Origin: Candidatus Gastranaerophilales bacterium
GTDB lineage: Bacteria; Cyanobacteriota; Vampirovibrionia; Gastranaerophilales; JAILCC01
Assembly (NCBI GenBank): GCA_024408745.1
Contig: JAKSUS010000059.1
Location: 1-7,136 of the forward strand
DNA length: 7,136 nucleotides
Reading direction: 5' to 3'
This document shows, one piece after another, positions 5,931 to 7,136 of the stretch. The notes beneath the pieces are model-generated. The model was not told the DNA's origin, ran no database searches, and saw only the letters and a list, made by a program, of their open reading frames with translations. The translations under genes and the position numbers were made by a program. Every line of letters begins with the position of its first letter. Positions within the stretch are counted from its first letter, which is position 1.

Positions 5931-6347
5931 ATGACAGCAGCAATTCCAGAAATTAAAACAGTTACACCGGGAGCAACTCCGAGTGCTTCTTTGACACAAG
6001 AAGATATTACTCGCATGCCAAAATCTTTTACACCGGGAGCACAAGGTTTAGAGGCAGATACTTTTGAAACTAAAAAAGAATCTCATGCAGTAAGAAATAC
6101 TATTATTGGTCTTTTAATTGCAGCAGCGGCTATTGTAGGTTTAAAACACTGTGGCTTTATGAAAGTAGAAGAAGGCAGTACAAAATTCTTAGACAAATGG
6201 ATTAAAAAGCCAATCAATAAATTAGGCGAATGGATTGAATGGCCTTTTGTTTGGGTAAAAAACAAATTCAGTTCAGGCAAAGCAGCAGGCGATGCAACAG
6301 CCGAAGGTGCAGAAGCAGCAGGTGCAGGAGCACAAATCCCCCAGTAG
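5931..6347 (+). CDS. Unrecognised single-span membrane protein with TPGA repeats, apparently frameshifted near its end
   Basis: I do not recognise this 138-residue protein. It begins with a soluble Pro/Thr/Ala-rich segment holding TPGA at 12-15 and 34-37, without a signal peptide. One predicted membrane span follows (NTIIGLLIAAAAIVGLK, 56-72), then LKHCGF, then a Lys/Trp-rich amphipathic region (KKPINKLGEWIEWPFVWVKN, 92-111), and finally an Ala/Gly-rich linker ending at TAG. The start is well supported by GGAGG at 5916-5920, 10 bases before the ATG, with AAGG closer in. The stop comes right after a run of five C (6338-6342), and the -1 frame continues for 37 protein-like codons to 6454. The intact product is therefore probably 174 residues. 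Gene context gives no functional clue: rlhA lies upstream, and a shared terminator separates it from a convergent regulator. It may be a lineage-specific envelope or structural protein. Confidence 0.75.
   Translation: MTAAIPEIKTVTPGATPSASLTQEDITRMPKSFTPGAQGLEADTFETKKESHAVRNTIIGLLIAAAAIVGLKHCGFMKVEEGSTKFLDKWIKKPINKLGEWIEWPFVWVKNKFSSGKAAGDATAEGAEAAGAGAQIPQ
5962..6041 (+). repeat. In-frame 14-bp direct repeat encoding TPGA
   Basis: TTACACCGGGAGCA occurs at 5962-5975 and again at 6028-6041. The copies are exactly 66 bp (22 codons) apart and both are read in frame as (V/F)-T-P-G-A. Identity at the DNA level, including the relatively GC-rich CCGGG, in an otherwise AT-rich gene suggests a fairly recent internal duplication or selection on the sequence itself. 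Confidence 0.7.
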
Positions 6348-6454
6348 AAAATGCAACTTCGAGAATGGAAAAATTTAAACATGCTTTAAGACATCCGATA
6401 GAAACAATTAAAAGCATTATTCCGAAGAAACAAACAGCATCTGAAGTTGCATAA
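6341..6454 (+). pseudogene. Displaced C-terminal coding segment of the membrane protein (-1 frame)
   Basis: From the C-run at 6338-6342 the -1 frame reads 37 codons to TAA at 6452-6454, starting PVENATSRMEKF and containing ALRHPIETIKSII and a basic IIPKK. The ALRHPIETIKSII segment lines up with WIKKPINKLGEWI of the upstream frame (small/hydrophobic, Lys/Arg, Lys/His, Pro-Ile, then alternating hydrophobics), so the two pieces share a repeated motif. One extra C, or a -1 slip at CCC-CAG, would join them into 174 residues. An ATG at 6365 could start a separate 29-codon peptide, but it has no ribosome binding site. The shared terminator begins 14 bp after the TAA, as expected if this is the true gene end. 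Confidence 0.6.
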
Positions 6455-6467
6455 AGCGAAAATATAT

Positions 6468-6498
6468 AAAAAAGAGGTTTTTATAAAACCTCTTTTTT
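6468..6498. terminator. Bidirectional intrinsic terminator
   Basis: A perfect 14-bp stem, AAAAAAGAGGTTTT (6468-6481) with AAAACCTCTTTTTT (6485-6498), encloses a three-base loop. A T-run lies on the 3' side of the stem on both strands, with a further TTTT beyond. It sits between two convergent genes, 14 bp after the TAA at 6454 and 17 bp after the regulator's stop at 6515, and should stop transcription from both sides. Confidence 0.9.
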
Positions 6499-6514
6499 AT
6501 TTTAATAATATATT

Positions 6515-6862
6515 TTAATTGCTGCCTAATTCGCAGATAGTTGTATTTATTGCGGGTAAAATATTTTTGTAAAAAACTAATTCTTTTTCTTTTGCACATA
6601 TAATCATTTCAATTAAATCTTTTTTAATTTTATTTTCTGTGCAAGAAATTTCAAAATCAAATATTTGCAAATCAATACCTAAAACTTTAACTAATTCAAA
6701 GAAAGATTTTAATGAGGGGATATATTTACCACTTTCTATTCGAGAGATGTGCTGAACGCTCAAATCAACCATTTCTGCTAATGCTTCTTGCGTGATGTTT
6801 AACTTTTTTCTGTATGTACGTATAACATTTCCGATAAAAAATTTATCATCGAATTTTGACAT
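6515..6862 (-). CDS. XRE-family helix-turn-helix transcriptional regulator
   Basis: A 115-residue DNA-binding protein of the Cro/CI type. The helix-turn-helix domain covers about residues 10-67: IRTYRKKLNITQEALAEMVD, then the recognition helix region LSVQHISRIESGKYIPS (35-51), then the closing helix up to LGIDLQIF. The remaining ~45 residues are helical and charged, with several Cys (74, 89, 110); they match no domain I recognise and may serve dimerisation or sensing. The start at 6862 is fixed by a strong ribosome binding site, AGGAGG (minus strand, 6874-6869), 6 bases upstream. It converges on the membrane protein gene and is divergent from the gene at 7035, whose promoter carries dyads suitable as operators. 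That arrangement suggests local control of itself and its neighbour. No lysogeny or toxin-antitoxin partner is visible inside the window. Confidence 0.88.
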   Translation of the reverse strand: MSKFDDKFFIGNVIRTYRKKLNITQEALAEMVDLSVQHISRIESGKYIPSLKSFFELVKVLGIDLQIFDFEISCTENKIKKDLIEMIICAKEKELVFYKNILPAINTTICELGSN

Positions 6863-6920
6863 AACTATCCTCCTGTCTCCCCTTATTTATACATAGGTTA
6901 ATTTGAAATGATTTTTAATG

Positions 6921-6961
6921 ATGTATATGTTTATTTTTAAATAAAAACATGTTGCATACAT
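6921..6961. promoter_or_regulatory. AT-rich dyad region, possible operator
   Basis: In the 172-bp gap between the divergent regulator and the gene at 7035, ATGTAT (6921-6926) and ATACAT (6956-6961) form an inverted repeat around an imperfect 20-bp dyad (6929-6948, GTTTATTTTTAAATAAAAAC, 16 of 20 positions symmetrical). The right arm overlaps the -35 box at 6952-6957, so a bound protein could block that promoter. Chance symmetry is common in DNA this AT-rich. Confidence 0.35.
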
Positions 6962-6980
6962 ATATTTTCTGTGTGATAAT
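6952..6980 (+). promoter_or_regulatory. Promoter of the gene at 7035
   Basis: TTGCAT (6952-6957) and GATAAT (6975-6980) are exactly 17 bp apart. The -10 is preceded by TGT, giving the extended pattern TGnGATAAT. The predicted transcription start is near 6987, about 48 bases before the ATG at 7035, leaving a normal leader with an AAAGGTG ribosome binding site. This is the best-formed promoter in the window. Confidence 0.55.
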
Positions 6981-6995
6981 TATCGTATACGTTAA
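6980..6995. promoter_or_regulatory. Palindrome at the predicted transcription start, candidate operator
   Basis: TTATCGTATACGTTAA is symmetrical at 14 of 16 positions around a perfect 8-bp palindrome, CGTATACG (6984-6991). It directly follows the -10 box and covers the predicted transcription start. Two CpG steps and a strict palindrome stand out in this AT-rich gap. The position and size suit a dimeric XRE-type repressor, most simply the product of the adjacent divergent gene; that link is inference. Confidence 0.45.
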
Positions 6996-7034
6996 ATTTT
7001 GATTATTGGTATTTGAAAATTGAAAGGTGTAATT

Positions 7035-7136
7035 ATGGGTGATTATACAAGATTAAACTACTCGGAAATGCCATTATGGCAAGAGATAGAAATTTCTGAT
7101 AAGTGTGATTCTGAATTTATAAAATTTTATGAACTA
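7035..7136 (+). CDS. Unrecognised protein, N-terminal part (cut by the window end)
   Basis: Thirty-four codons run open to the right edge, beginning MGDYTRLNYSEMPLWQEIEI. The fragment is soluble in character, acidic and rich in aromatic residues; it shows no signal peptide, membrane segment or motif that I recognise. The ATG is supported by AAAGGTG (7023-7029), 5 bases upstream, and by a well-spaced promoter with a palindrome at its predicted start. It is divergent from the XRE regulator and probably under its control. Too little is visible to assign a function. Confidence 0.65.
   Translation, partial: MGDYTRLNYSEMPLWQEIEISDKCDSEFIKFYEL

Noticed and set aside
6083..6382. Minus-strand frame of 99 codons opposite the membrane protein
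   Set aside because: Its Ala/Pro-rich content mirrors the plus-strand Ala/Gly codons. The plus-strand gene has a strong ribosome binding site and terminator; this frame has neither.
6239..6454. Whole 71-codon plus frame taken as an independent gene
   Set aside because: Its first half (Arg/Ser/Cys-rich) is the out-of-frame reading of the membrane protein. Only the part after the C-run at 6338-6342 looks like real protein, which fits a frameshift better than a separate gene.
6515..6862. Antitoxin of a toxin-antitoxin pair
   Set aside because: The helix-turn-helix protein is of plausible size, but no adjacent toxin frame is visible in the window; the neighbour at 7035 is divergent and too short to identify.
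1..7136. CRISPR array, tRNA or rRNA genes, insertion sequence
   Set aside because: No regularly spaced repeats, cloverleaf-like segments with conserved T-loop, rRNA-like conserved blocks or transposase motifs were seen on either strand.

Overview
This AT-rich window (coding third positions are almost all A or T) comes from a compact bacterial genome. It carries a stretch of conserved housekeeping genes on both strands, followed by a less conserved right end. The base composition, the mix of conserved genes and the style of the small lineage-specific membrane protein would fit an uncultured gut bacterium such as the non-photosynthetic cyanobacterial relatives (Gastranaerophilales/Vampirovibrionia). 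That placement is a weak inference; nothing in the window proves it.

Left edge (1-853): the first ~147 bases encode, on the minus strand, the C-terminal metal-binding end of the rRNA endonuclease YbeY. At about 140-150 this turns abruptly into the plus-strand C-terminal half of TilS, the tRNA(Ile) lysidine synthetase. Both genes lose their N-terminal parts at the same point, beside a short inverted repeat. This looks like a rearrangement or, more likely, a chimeric assembly joint.

Housekeeping core (197-3798): tilS is followed after 2 nt by hpt (purine salvage), the familiar tilS-hpt pair. Converging on it is a minus-strand operon aroA-plsC-dtd: chorismate pathway, phospholipid synthesis and D-aminoacyl-tRNA proofreading. 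Its genes are separated by 3 nt and then overlap by 26 nt. The hpt and dtd stop codons interlock in a shared TTAA, leaving no room for a terminator between them.

Divergent unit (3799-5763): from the 94-bp gap in front of aroA a plus-strand unit starts with a strong extended -10 element. It encodes a 39-residue one-span membrane peptide whose stop overlaps the start (TAATG) of a U32-family protein closely resembling RlhA/YdcP, the 23S rRNA C2501 hydroxylation factor.

Right end (5764-7136): a 167-bp intergenic region holds two consecutive 9-bp inverted repeats. It precedes an unrecognised single-span membrane protein whose frame appears broken at a run of five C; the displaced frame continues for 37 codons and repeats a sequence motif found earlier in the same protein. 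A symmetrical AT-rich terminator separates it from a convergent XRE-type repressor gene. Divergent from that regulator is a well-formed promoter with dyad symmetries over the -35 region and the presumed transcription start, driving an unknown gene that runs off the right edge. No RNA genes, CRISPR arrays or insertion sequences were seen.
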